Shown piece after piece: positions 36,332 through 45,130 of a stretch of DNA of 64,000 nucleotides (position 1 is its first letter; the number at the start of each line of letters is the position of its first letter). Below the pieces are notes generated by a model, which worked only from the letters and a program-made list of their open reading frames with translations, was not told where the DNA came from and ran no database searches. A program made the translations under genes and the position numbers. This stretch comes from Lachnospiraceae bacterium (lineage in GTDB: Bacteria; Bacillota; Clostridia; Lachnospirales; Lachnospiraceae), in the NCBI GenBank assembly GCA_022791975.1, contig JAAWAC010000035.1:19998-83997 (forward strand). Reading direction: 5' to 3'.

Positions 36332-37138
36332 ATGAATACTTTTGATTTGTTTTCTCTAAAGGGGAAAACTGCATTGATTACAGGTGGCCGTGCCATGTAC
36401 GGAAAGGGAGCAACCTGCGCTCTGGCCGATGCCGGCGCCAATATATTCCTGGCCAGCCATTCTCTGAAGCCAGCACAGGAGTTTGCCCAAGAGCTAAAGC
36501 AGGACAAAGGCGTGGCCGTGGAGGCCCTCTCCTTTGAGCTGGGAAATGTGGATAGCATTCGCGCCATGATACAAACTGTCCTGGACAAAGCCGGGCGCAT
36601 TGACGTGTTTGTCAACAGCAGCCGCATTATTCCTCAGGGTGACGGGGGAAACGGCTGGTTTGAGGATGCCAGGCAAATGGAAGAGGGAGTACGCATGAAC
36701 TCTGCCGCCTCTCTCTATATGACCTCTCTGGTAGGAGAGCAGATGATAAAGCAAAAAAGCGGCTCCATCGTAACCTTCGGCTCCATGATGGGCCTCATTG
36801 GTGTGGAACAACATAACTATGACGGAAATCCGTCTATGGCAGAGGGAGCCTTTGGACATATCTATGCCATGGATAAGTCCGGCCTTACTGCCTGGGTTCG
36901 CCACGCGGCCAGCTATTATGGCCAATATGGCGTCCGTATCAATGCAGTCTGTCCCGGCGGTCTCAAATCCCCTCGTACCAATCCAGTTTTCGAAAAGGAA
37001 TACAGTAAGCATACCCAGCTGGGAAGGCTGGCCAACGACGACGATATCAAAGGCATTATCGCTTTCCTGGCCTCTGATGCCTCTGCTTATTTGACAGGCT
37101 TAAGTATCCCTGTAGATGGAGGCTACACCTGTATTTAA
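36332..37138 (+). CDS. Short-chain dehydrogenase/reductase
   Basis: The 268-residue protein follows the SDR plan. The cofactor loop region TALITGGRAMYGKGATCALADAGA is close to canonical, and the catalytic motif is YAMDK (YxxxK). It ends with YLTGLSIPVDGGYTCI. An AGGAGG site precedes the ATG. It is the last gene of the plus-strand operon and is followed by a strong bidirectional terminator. It is probably a sugar or sugar-acid dehydrogenase given the neighbours. Confidence 0.9.
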   Translation: MNTFDLFSLKGKTALITGGRAMYGKGATCALADAGANIFLASHSLKPAQEFAQELKQDKGVAVEALSFELGNVDSIRAMIQTVLDKAGRIDVFVNSSRIIPQGDGGNGWFEDARQMEEGVRMNSAASLYMTSLVGEQMIKQKSGSIVTFGSMMGLIGVEQHNYDGNPSMAEGAFGHIYAMDKSGLTAWVRHAASYYGQYGVRINAVCPGGLKSPRTNPVFEKEYSKHTQLGRLANDDDIKGIIAFLASDASAYLTGLSIPVDGGYTCI

Positions 37139-37208
37139 TATGCAGTATATTTAGAATATGGGTATGGAAGCCCGTTTGCTCCAAGGACTTCCGTCGAAGG
37201 GTAGAAAA

Positions 37209-37251
37209 GTGCCCCCATGAACAAGTCCTGTCCATGGGGGCACTCTTTTTT
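37209..37251. terminator. Bidirectional terminator between the SDR operon and the large minus-strand operon
   Basis: GTGCCCCCATG and CATGGGGGCAC form a perfect 11-base-pair stem with a 13-base loop. The plus strand continues TCTTTTTTA and the minus strand continues TTTTC. It sits between converging genes and can end both units. Confidence 0.9.
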
Positions 37252-38467
37252 ACTCTCCCCTTGCCTTGACACTGCCCTCCATCCACCTTACAGCCATAAT
37301 AAACAGTACCGCTCCTACCACCATAACCCCCACACAAACCAGCAGCATGGCAGAGACTCCCTGATATTCCAAGACAAATCCGCCCACAAGGCTGGCAAAT
37401 ATGGAAGCCAGTGTCATCATCATGGTATACAGCGCCTGGCCCTTAACCCTTTCGCCCTTCTCCATGGTCTCGTCAATAAAGGACACCATGGCAGGAAGAA
37501 AAATTCCAAAGGAGGTTAGCTGAAAACACTGGGCCGCATGAAGCATAGGAACACTCCTGGCAAAAAACAGAAGCACGATTTTAATAGCAAAACAAACAGC
37601 GCCAAATTCCAGCAAAATTCTGTTGGAAATGCGCTGATGGATTTTTTCAAAAAAGATGAGCGGCGGCATTTCCAGAAAAGCCATAAGGGCAAAACTTGTC
37701 CCCATGTCCCCGCTGGTTCCACCAATACTTTCCACAATCTGAAGCATAAAATTGCTGGTCATGGTATTACTGAAAAAAATACCGGCTCCCCCCACATTTA
37801 CCAGCAGAAACAGTCGATTCCTCCGAATAAAAGTAAGGAGATCGATTTCCTTCTCTCCCTCTACATTGGCGTAACCGACTCCTCCTAAAGTTCTCTGCCC
37901 GCAGGCCCTGTGATAGGTTCTATTCAAAAAGAACAGCACCATCATTAGCAAAAGCAGAAAAATCTCCCCTGTGATGGGGAATACCTGTGTGCCAAATTTT
38001 TCGGAAAGACCTCCCAGAACTCCACAGACAATGGCAAAGGATAAAGATCCCATGGATCTGGTAGCACCAAAGTTTATTTTATAACCGCTCTCCTCCAGAC
38101 GGGAAGAGAGGGAATTAAAAAGAGGCCGAAGAGCCATCTGCCATGCCAACAGCATTACATAGATTACAGAAAGCGCCAGGCAGGCCTTTGGAATAAACAG
38201 GCAGAGCAAAAGCAGAATCCCTATAAAGGTGTTGGCAAGCTGCGTCATGCCTATAAGCGATACTTTTTGGGATCGATCTGCAAGATCTGCCAGCAGGGGC
38301 TGCATACATATAGCTATCAGATTTGCTGTAGCTAGAATCAAGCCAATCTGAGAATTGGTATATCCCCGGTCCAGCAAAAACGCAGATGCAAAGGTGTTGG
38401 CCGCAGCATAGGCAGCCCAATACGCCGCATGGGTCCCACCATAGCCGGCATGCAATCGAAATCTCAT
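37250..38467 (-). CDS. MFS transporter (LacY/nucleoside-permease-like)
   Basis: This is a 405-residue protein with 12 predicted helices. The loop between helices 2 and 3 reads LLADLADRSQK, the MFS signature region, and the start has AAYWAAYAAANTFASAFLLDRGYTNSQIGL, typical of the LacY-like PPP group. It is the final gene of the large operon and may export or import a sugar product. The ATG at 38467 is chosen because upstream TTG starts have no better ribosome site. Confidence 0.82.
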   Translation of the reverse strand: MRFRLHAGYGGTHAAYWAAYAAANTFASAFLLDRGYTNSQIGLILATANLIAICMQPLLADLADRSQKVSLIGMTQLANTFIGILLLLCLFIPKACLALSVIYVMLLAWQMALRPLFNSLSSRLEESGYKINFGATRSMGSLSFAIVCGVLGGLSEKFGTQVFPITGEIFLLLLMMVLFFLNRTYHRACGQRTLGGVGYANVEGEKEIDLLTFIRRNRLFLLVNVGGAGIFFSNTMTSNFMLQIVESIGGTSGDMGTSFALMAFLEMPPLIFFEKIHQRISNRILLEFGAVCFAIKIVLLFFARSVPMLHAAQCFQLTSFGIFLPAMVSFIDETMEKGERVKGQALYTMMMTLASIFASLVGGFVLEYQGVSAMLLVCVGVMVVGAVLFIMAVRWMEGSVKARGE

Positions 38468-38491
38468 AAGCAATCCCGGAGCCTCCCGGCC

Positions 38492-39382
38492 CTACTCCTC
38501 TTTCTTCTTTGCCAACAAAAACACGGTTGCAAGAATACAGACAAACCCCAACAAATCCATAAGCAGAAAACTGGTGTGCAGCCAAACCACAGAGAGAACG
38601 GTTGCGGAAACTGGCTCTATGCTGGCCAACATGCTGGCCCGGACAGAGCCAATGTCCCCTACTCCCTGCAAATATAAGGTATAGGCCAGAATAGTTCCCA
38701 CTACCACCATGCCTCCTACGGCCAGCCATCCCTTTACATCCAGGGCCACCGGAATACTCCAGACCTGTACTACACAGGCCAGAAGAATACCGCCAATCAG
38801 CATGCCAAAGCCAGTGACCACCATGCTGCCCCACCGGGGCAGCAAACGGGCCGGCAACAGTGTATACATAGCCAGACTCACCGCGGAGAGCAATCCCCAA
38901 AAGAGCCCCTTTTGCGTCAGCACCATAGTGGCCGGATTTCCGTGGGTAGCCAAGAGAAAGGTTCCCAGCACCGCCAGGAAAATGGAGACCACCTCTTTTC
39001 CCCTGGGCAGTCGCCGTCCTCCGAAACAGACTAGAATCATAACCAGCACTGGCCCCAGATACTGGAGCACCGTGGCGGTCCCTGCGTTGGAGTGAGAAAT
39101 GGCTGTTAAAAAGGTAAACTGGCTGAACATCAGGCCACAGATCCCAAAAAACACCAGCTGTATTCTGTCCCTGGGCTCCCTCCAAATCCCTGTGAAATTC
39201 TCCCGCTGGCTAAAAAAGGTTACGATCAACAGCGTGATCCCCGCTCCCAGCATACGCATAACCGTGATCCAGCTGGCATCCAGCTGATAATTCATAAACA
39301 AATATTGTCCGCATGCGGCGGAAAAGCCCCAACAGGAGCCGCCCAGCAGGGTGCAAAGTACCCCTCTCGCATTCTGTCGCAT
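38492..39382 (-). CDS. EamA/DMT superfamily transporter
   Basis: The 296-residue membrane protein has ten helices in two EamA repeats. The first starts GVLCTLLGGSCWGFSAACGQYLF and the second GLFWGLLSAVSLAMYTLLPARLL, with SIEPVSATVLSVVWLHTSFLL in the usual position near the end. It is likely a small-metabolite exporter or permease. GGAGG precedes the ATG. It follows the ROK kinase gene by five bases. Confidence 0.9.
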   Translation of the reverse strand: MRQNARGVLCTLLGGSCWGFSAACGQYLFMNYQLDASWITVMRMLGAGITLLIVTFFSQRENFTGIWREPRDRIQLVFFGICGLMFSQFTFLTAISHSNAGTATVLQYLGPVLVMILVCFGGRRLPRGKEVVSIFLAVLGTFLLATHGNPATMVLTQKGLFWGLLSAVSLAMYTLLPARLLPRWGSMVVTGFGMLIGGILLACVVQVWSIPVALDVKGWLAVGGMVVVGTILAYTLYLQGVGDIGSVRASMLASIEPVSATVLSVVWLHTSFLLMDLLGFVCILATVFLLAKKKEE

Positions 39383-39387
39383 TGTAT

Positions 39388-40368
39388 TTATGCCTCCGTA
39401 TTTCTCTGCATTCCTGCCGCTGCTTCTCCTCTGGTCACTTCCCTGACAGCAGCTTGAGAGCCGGTTTCCCGTGCCGGCCTTGCCCCAGCTTTTACCATTC
39501 TCTCCGCCGCAATAGCTGCCCCCAGCATGCCCGCTTTGTTTCCCAGCTGTGCCTGTTCTAAGCGGACATTCAGAAAGCTTGGCATTACATAGTCCCGGAT
39601 TCTTTTGCGAAGTTCCTTCAAAATATAGGGCTGTGCCATAATGCCGCCCCCCAGCACAATGCAGGAGGGATTAAAAATATGCACCAGGCTGGAAAGTCCC
39701 AGCAAAATTTCCCCGATCCATGCATCCACAATAGCCCGGATTCCAGGCTCCTCCAAGCGGGCAAAGATAATTCTCCCATTCTGTAAAGCCGAATCATAGG
39801 CCATAGCCTGACGCACCAATGCTGTGGCCGATGCATACTTTTCATAAATTCCGGCCGGAAAGCCTCCCTGACTTTTCTGAACATCTCCATGGGTCACCAT
39901 GGAGCCAAATTCTCCTGCTGAAAAGCAGCTTCCCCGATAAATCTGCCGGTTCCGTACAATCGCGCCGCCGATTCCTGTCCCAAGGGTCAGGCATAAAAAA
40001 TCTTCCTCACCCCTTCCCGCTCCCAGACAGGCCTCTCCCAGCGCCGCCATATTCACATCATTGTCCACCGCCACCGGCACCAAAAACGTCTCCTCCAAAA
40101 TTTGACGAACTTTTGTTCCCGTATAGCCGGGAAGATTTTCATTGGCATAGCGGATTTCACCACGGTCCGTATCTACCTGCCCAGCCGTGCTGATTCCGAT
40201 GGCATCCATCCCCTCATGCCTTCCCAGTATCTCCCTGGCACATTCCATCAAGCCGGAGCCGCCCCTGTCTACAGGCGTAGGTGTCTCTTCTATCTGACAC
40301 AATTCTCCCCCATTATAAATGCCAGATTTGATAAAGGTCCCGCCAATGTCCAGAACTGCTGTTTTCAC
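39388..40368 (-). CDS. ROK family sugar kinase (NanK-like context), lacking the zinc motif
   Basis: This 326-residue kinase begins with a GTG at 40368, which has GGAGG upstream and overlaps the NanE stop (GTGA). The ATP motif is LDIGGTFIKSG, and the catalytic aspartate lies in VAVDNDVNMAALGEA. The usual ROK zinc site (GH, then CxCGxxGC) is absent: the protein reads GEFGSMVTHGDVQKSQGGF. Its coupling to nanE suggests N-acetylmannosamine kinase, which would make the NanE substrate. Other amino sugars or glucose cannot be excluded. Confidence 0.85.
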   Translation of the reverse strand: MKTAVLDIGGTFIKSGIYNGGELCQIEETPTPVDRGGSGLMECAREILGRHEGMDAIGISTAGQVDTDRGEIRYANENLPGYTGTKVRQILEETFLVPVAVDNDVNMAALGEACLGAGRGEEDFLCLTLGTGIGGAIVRNRQIYRGSCFSAGEFGSMVTHGDVQKSQGGFPAGIYEKYASATALVRQAMAYDSALQNGRIIFARLEEPGIRAIVDAWIGEILLGLSSLVHIFNPSCIVLGGGIMAQPYILKELRKRIRDYVMPSFLNVRLEQAQLGNKAGMLGAAIAAERMVKAGARPARETGSQAAVREVTRGEAAAGMQRNTEA

Positions 40369-41051
40369 CGAATTGCCTCCACGTAGCGACGGGTAATATC
40401 TCTGGGCCTTGTAATAGCCGTACCTACCACCGCAGCCCAGGCACCTGTGTCCAGTACCCTTTTTAAATCCTCCGGACACCAGATACCACCTTCTGCGATT
40501 ACCGGCTTCTTACTCTGCTCCACCAGAGCCTTTATCATGGTTACATCTGGCAGCTTCGTCCCCTTGGTATAAGGAGTGTAACCCGCCATGGTAGTTCCCA
40601 GTAGATCAAATCCCAGCTGCTCTGCCTGAAGTCCTTCTTCCACACAGGAGCAGTCCGCCATAAACAGCTGATCCGGGTACCGCTCCCGAATCTCCGGAAA
40701 TACCTCTTCTATCATTCTTCCGTCCGGTCGGGGACGCTTTGTGGCATCCATGGCGATAATCTCCACCCCCACTTCCACCAAAGCCTCCACCTCCTGCATG
40801 GTAGGGGTGATATACACATCGCAACCCTCATAAACCTGCTTCACGATTCCAATTACCGGAAGGGAAACCGTAGCTCGGATTTCCTTAATGTCCTTGGCTG
40901 TATTGGCTCGGATGCCCACAGCCCCTCCCTGGTAGGCCGCATAGGCCATCCGCGACATAATATAGGAACTGTGCAGGGGCTCGTCAGGCAGCGCCTGGCA
41001 AGACACAATCAATCCCCCCTTGATGCGATCCAATATCTCCTGCTTCGTCAT
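40365..41051 (-). CDS. nanE: N-acetylmannosamine-6-phosphate 2-epimerase
   Basis: The 228-residue TIM-barrel enzyme should convert ManNAc-6-P to GlcNAc-6-P in sialic-acid catabolism. It has the family start GGLIVSCQALPDEPLHSSYIMSRMAYAA, the catalytic-lysine strand LPVIGIVKQVY, and the phosphate-binding end KPVIAEGGIWCPEDLKRVLDTGAWAAVVGTAI. AGGAGG precedes its ATG. It is coupled to the ROK kinase and follows a DHDPS/NAL-family lyase, the nanA-nanE-nanK order of function. Confidence 0.92.
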   Translation of the reverse strand: MTKQEILDRIKGGLIVSCQALPDEPLHSSYIMSRMAYAAYQGGAVGIRANTAKDIKEIRATVSLPVIGIVKQVYEGCDVYITPTMQEVEALVEVGVEIIAMDATKRPRPDGRMIEEVFPEIRERYPDQLFMADCSCVEEGLQAEQLGFDLLGTTMAGYTPYTKGTKLPDVTMIKALVEQSKKPVIAEGGIWCPEDLKRVLDTGAWAAVVGTAITRPRDITRRYVEAIR

Positions 41052-41181
41052 CCTGTTTCCTCCTAGTTTTCAAATTTCACGCCAACCCCTCCAATTACAG
41101 GAGGGCCAGCGCTTATTCACCTTATCTTCTCCCTCATAATGCTTCCCTATCCTATAGATGCCAATGAAAACCGTATTTGAT

Positions 41182-42069
41182 TTAAATTTCTCCCAGCTTT
41201 TTCATAAATTCTGTAACCCGATCTTTGTTCTCATCGGAGATATCTGACTGAAAATCTTTGGAAAAGTCTCCCTGGCAACCAAGCAGATTCATAGCATGGC
41301 TGAATGCCTGCATAAGCCCGTTGGTCTTAATAAAGAGTACGCGCAGAGCCAGGATATCGTCCAGCTTCTTTCCTGCTGTATCTAGATCCCCATCAGCCAA
41401 AGCCTGATACATATCATGGGATGTCTTGGGCGTACAGGAGAACATTCCATCCAGATTGTGGTCTATGCCATAATGATAGGCAATATCAAAGGTCTCCAGA
41501 TCGCTGAAATACTGAGAAAAGTTTTCCGGCCGGTCCTCACTGCGCTTTAAAATCCTCTGTGTCATCAGACTCCCTGACTTAATTCCCCGGATATTGGGAT
41601 GCTTCCAAAGCCGTCTCACAGTCTCTGCATCCGTGGCCACCTTGGTCACCGTAGGCAGATCATACAGATATACCGGGAATTTGGATTTCTCCGCCAGTGC
41701 CCAGTAAAAGTTGTAAATCTCCTCCTGGTTCACAGCTACGTAGTAAGGTACCGTGGACACCACACCGTCGATACCCTCAATATCAGACAATGCCTGAATG
41801 CGGTCCATAACCCGGACAATGGACACATCTGTCACGCCTACCAAAGAGGGCACTCTGCCCTTGGCAGCCTTCACACTGCACTCCGCCACCTTCCGATACT
41901 CGGAATCCTTTATGTAGGGAGAATTTCCCATGGAACCCATAATCAGAAGTCCCGAAGCCCCCGCCTCAATCTGCTGATCAATCTGCAAGGCCATGCTGTC
42001 TGCACAAAAAGTCCCATCCTGCTCTACAGGTGTCCCCAATGCCGGATAAAATCCTCTTTTCATTTCCAT
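41182..42069 (-). CDS. DHDPS/N-acetylneuraminate lyase family protein, divergent
   Basis: This 295-residue class I aldolase-fold protein has the Schiff-base lysine in RGIKSGS and the catalytic tyrosine in VYLYDLPTVTK. The carboxylate-binding box is changed: where DHDPS and NAL have G(S/T)(T/S)GE, this has MGSMGNSPY. The substrate is therefore probably not simple pyruvate chemistry with the usual acceptor. It lies between the ABC transporter and nanE. It may cleave a sialic-acid-like or other keto-acid sugar. Confidence 0.8.
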   Translation of the reverse strand: MEMKRGFYPALGTPVEQDGTFCADSMALQIDQQIEAGASGLLIMGSMGNSPYIKDSEYRKVAECSVKAAKGRVPSLVGVTDVSIVRVMDRIQALSDIEGIDGVVSTVPYYVAVNQEEIYNFYWALAEKSKFPVYLYDLPTVTKVATDAETVRRLWKHPNIRGIKSGSLMTQRILKRSEDRPENFSQYFSDLETFDIAYHYGIDHNLDGMFSCTPKTSHDMYQALADGDLDTAGKKLDDILALRVLFIKTNGLMQAFSHAMNLLGCQGDFSKDFQSDISDENKDRVTEFMKKLGEI

Positions 42070-42171
42070 TTTTCTTTTTTGCTGTCTCCTCCATACCGGC
42101 TGTGCATCCTTTCACAACCGGCCTGTAGGCGGCGGCATCCTCCTCTCAATTTGTTTTTATTTTAGTTTCCC

Positions 42172-43179
42172 TTACTGCTCCATATTATGATACGCCTCGT
42201 CCGAGAAATGACAAGCCACCATATGCTCCCGACCGCTGATGGTATAGGTTTTCATCTCTGGAACCTTCTCTTTACAGATTTGCTGGCACTGGCTGCATCG
42301 GGTATGGAATCGACACCCAGAAGGCATATTCATAGGACTGGGCACATCTCCCTCCAGCAGTATCCGCTTTTTGTGATGGTCAATATCCGCCACAGGAATG
42401 GCAGACAAAAGAGCCTTGGTATAGGGATGCATGGCATCCCGGTAGAGGGCATCCGCATCTGCGATCTCCATAATCTTCCCCAGATACATCACAGCCACCC
42501 GGTCACTGATATACTCGATGACGCTGAGATCGTGGGAGATAAAAATATAGGTCAGTCCCCTTTCTTCTTTTAGCTTGTTCAAAAGATTCAGCACCTGCGC
42601 CTGGATAGACACGTCCAGAGCGCTCACCGCCTCATCACATACAATCAGCCGTGGATTAATTAGCAGTGCCCTGGCAATCCCGATACGCTGTCTCTGGCCT
42701 CCGGAAAACTCTGTGGGATAGCGGTCCATATATTCCCGCTGCATATTTACCTCTTCCAGCAGATCTCCCACAATTTTTCTCCGCTCCTCCTTGGATTTCA
42801 CGCCAAACTTTTTTAAGGGATCAGACATAGACTGAAAAATGGTAAAGGATGGATTCAGGGAGGACTGGGGGTCCTGGAATACAATCTGCATTTCCTTCCT
42901 TGCTTTGTCCAGCTCTTTATTGGACATTTTCCGCAAATCCTGTGGGCCGTCGGCAAACTCAAAAATAGCCTCACCACCTGTGGGACGAATCAGCTGCAAG
43001 GTGGATTTTCCCAGAGTGGTCTTTCCACAGCCAGACTCTCCCACCAGTCCCAGTGTTTCTCCCTCATAGACTACCAAATCAATGCCGTCCACGGCTTTGA
43101 CGACGGCCTTTTTTCCTTTTACTGGGAAATGCACTTGCATATTTTTTAAGGTCAGAATAGGTTTTCTCTTTTCGCTCAT
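42172..43179 (-). CDS. Oligopeptide-type ABC transporter ATPase (OppF/DppF-like)
   Basis: The 335-residue ATPase has Walker [14 protein letters not shown], signature [15 protein letters not shown], Walker [14 protein letters not shown] and switch histidine [12 protein letters not shown]. The C-terminal four-cysteine element ([14 protein letters not shown]), typical of Opp/Dpp ATPases, is present. The ATG at 43179 overlaps the oppD stop (ATGA). It should pair with the OppD-like subunit, which has a premature stop, so function of the transporter depends on how that gene is read. Confidence 0.92.
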   Translation of the reverse strand: MSEKRKPILTLKNMQVHFPVKGKKAVVKAVDGIDLVVYEGETLGLVGESGCGKTTLGKSTLQLIRPTGGEAIFEFADGPQDLRKMSNKELDKARKEMQIVFQDPQSSLNPSFTIFQSMSDPLKKFGVKSKEERRKIVGDLLEEVNMQREYMDRYPTEFSGGQRQRIGIARALLINPRLIVCDEAVSALDVSIQAQVLNLLNKLKEERGLTYIFISHDLSVIEYISDRVAVMYLGKIMEIADADALYRDAMHPYTKALLSAIPVADIDHHKKRILLEGDVPSPMNMPSGCRFHTRCSQCQQICKEKVPEMKTYTISGREHMVACHFSDEAYHNMEQ

Positions 43180-44183
43180 TTTTCGGGCACCTCCCTCCAA
43201 CAATGGCAGCGAACCATGTGAGTTCCTTCCAGTATCTCCTCCCCTGGCATGGTTTCCCGGCATGCATCACAGGAGAAATCACACCTGGGCTCAAACTGAC
43301 AGCCCTTTGGACGATTATGGGGATTGGGAGTCATACCACGGATGGGCTCAATCTGCTGTTCCTTGCCTTTTCCTAAAATAGGAATGGAAGCCAGCAGCGC
43401 TCTGGTATAGGGATGAACCGGATGTTTTAACACCTCCCGGGCCGTTCCGCTTTCAATCACATTGCCCATATACATGACAATTACGTCGTCTGCCATCTCA
43501 CTTACCACACCCATATCATGGGTAATAAGCAAAATCGCTGTATTGTGCTCCTTTTTAAGCTTCTCCATCAGCTCAAAGATCTGTGCCTGAATGGTCACAT
43601 CCAAAGCCGTGGTAGGCTCATCAGCCAAAAGCACCTTTGGGTTACAGCTCATAGCCATGGCAATCACGGCTCTCTGACGCATACCGCCGGAATATTCATG
43701 GGGATATTGATCAATTCGTTTTTCCGGCTCTGGAATCCCCATCTGGATCAACAGATCCAGGGTCCTCTTCCTAGCTTCCTCCCTGGTCACATCCTCATGC
43801 TGACGGATATTTTCCATAATCTGCCAACCCACCTTGTATACCGGGTTCAGCGCTGTCATCGGATCCTGGAAAATCATAGCAATATCCTTCCCCCGAAGGC
43901 TACGCATTTCCTTTCCATTTTTTTTCAACTTGCTCAGCACAATGTCTCCCTGGTCCTCGGAATGGTAAACGATCTCCCCTTCCTCAATCCGGGATAACTT
44001 GGGCAACAGCTGCATAATAGACGATGCCGTCACACTCTTGCCACAGCCAGACTCTCCTACTACACACAGGGTACGGCCACGTTCTATTTCAAAGCTTACT
44101 CCGTTGACTGCTTTGTTGCAGCGGTTCTCAGAATAAAATTATGTTTTCAGATTTTTTACAGAAATTACACTTTCTCCACTCAT
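43176..44183 (-). pseudogene. OppD/DppD-like ABC ATPase gene with in-frame stop at codon 15
   Basis: A gene start at 44183 (ATG, AAAGGAGG upstream, 12 bases after the oppC stop) reads MSGESVISVKNLKT, then TAA (44141-44139), then FYSENRCNKAVNGVSFEIE without a frame change. Homologues usually have tyrosine at the stop position (LKTYFY). The rest is intact: Walker A GESGCGKSV, signature YSGGMRQRAVIAMAM, Walker B VLLADEPTTALD, switch LLITHDMG and the C-terminal cysteine element. The first possible downstream start (GTG, 44033) lies after Walker A, so reinitiation there would not give an active ATPase. Readthrough or an assembly error are the alternatives. Confidence 0.85.
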
Positions 44184-44195
44184 ATGCCGCCTCCT

Positions 44196-45119
44196 TTATC
44201 CCTGGATGGAAGAATCTGTCGTATCACGGACTCCGTCGCCTACAAAGTTGATGCTCATTACGAACAGAGAAATCACAACACCCACGGGAAGCCATATCCA
44301 CCAGGCATTCTGCAGGGTATACATATCCTGAGATGCATTCAGAATATTGCCCCAGGTAGCAACCTCCATGGGTACCCCAAGTCCCAGGAAGCTAAGAGAC
44401 GCCTCTTCCAGAATAAACGCCGCAATATTGATGGTTATATTTACAATAATCGGGCTGAGCGCATTGGGAAGCATATGCTTAAAGCAAATCAGCATATCAT
44501 TTAGACCAAAGGCGTGCAGCGCCTGCACATATTCTTCCTCACGGATGGATAGCATAGCCGCTCTTGCCTGTCGGTAAATGCCGCTCCAACCGGTGATCAC
44601 GAAAATAATGATAATATTCCGGGTACTCTGCCCCATAATGGTTACCATCACCAACACCAGAATCAACTGTGGGAAGGACATAAACACTTCCGACAGACGC
44701 ATAGTAATCTTATCCAGCCAGCCGCCTCGATATCCTGCAAAAGACCCCACAAGCACACCAATCAGAGCACCCCCCAGCGCTCCACCGCCGGCCACTAATA
44801 TGGAAACCCTACCACCATAAAGCACACGGGCAAATAAATCTCTTCCTACCTTATCTGTTCCAAAGATATGGTCTTTGGAGGGAGGCTTCATTAAATTGGT
44901 CAGATCCACTACCTCCGGACGATAGGAGGTCAACAGCGGTGCAAATATACAGGCAAGAAAAATAATTGTGAAAATGACCAGTCCCAACATAGCCATCTTA
45001 TTACTCATAAACTTTGAAAGCGCCCGGCTGCCCTTTTTCTTTTTAGCCAGCACGCCTTCCTCTTCCAGACGGCGTATTTTATCCAGCTTTTTGTGAAACC
45101 GTTTTTCTCCAAATGTCAT
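44196..45119 (-). CDS. Oligopeptide-type ABC transporter permease (OppC/DppC-like)
   Basis: The 307-residue permease has an N-terminal cytoplasmic segment of about 50 residues, six helices, and the EAA loop EYVQALHAFGLNDMLICFKHMLPNALSPIIVNIT. The substrate-side segment PPSKDHIFGTDKVGRDLFARVLYGGRVSI is classic for DppC. It is followed at once by the interrupted ATPase gene and preceded by its partner permease. Confidence 0.94.
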   Translation of the reverse strand: MTFGEKRFHKKLDKIRRLEEEGVLAKKKKGSRALSKFMSNKMAMLGLVIFTIIFLACIFAPLLTSYRPEVVDLTNLMKPPSKDHIFGTDKVGRDLFARVLYGGRVSILVAGGGALGGALIGVLVGSFAGYRGGWLDKITMRLSEVFMSFPQLILVLVMVTIMGQSTRNIIIIFVITGWSGIYRQARAAMLSIREEEYVQALHAFGLNDMLICFKHMLPNALSPIIVNITINIAAFILEEASLSFLGLGVPMEVATWGNILNASQDMYTLQNAWWIWLPVGVVISLFVMSINFVGDGVRDTTDSSIQG

Positions 45120-45130
45120 GCTTCCACCTC

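Noticed and set aside
38115..39185. A 356-codon minus-strand open frame across the EamA and MFS genes
   Set aside because: It is out of frame with two clear membrane-protein genes, has an implausible Gly/Ser/Arg-rich composition and no ribosome site.
41089..41105. Small hairpin CCCTCC/GGAGGG between the lyase and nanE genes
   Set aside because: It has only six pairs, no T-run follows on the transcribed strand, and the genes on both sides read as one operon.
44033..44033. GTG at 44033 as the true start of the OppD-like gene
   Set aside because: Starting there removes Walker A, which is present in frame just upstream. A normal ATG with a ribosome site exists at 44183, so the short form is an artefact of the internal stop.
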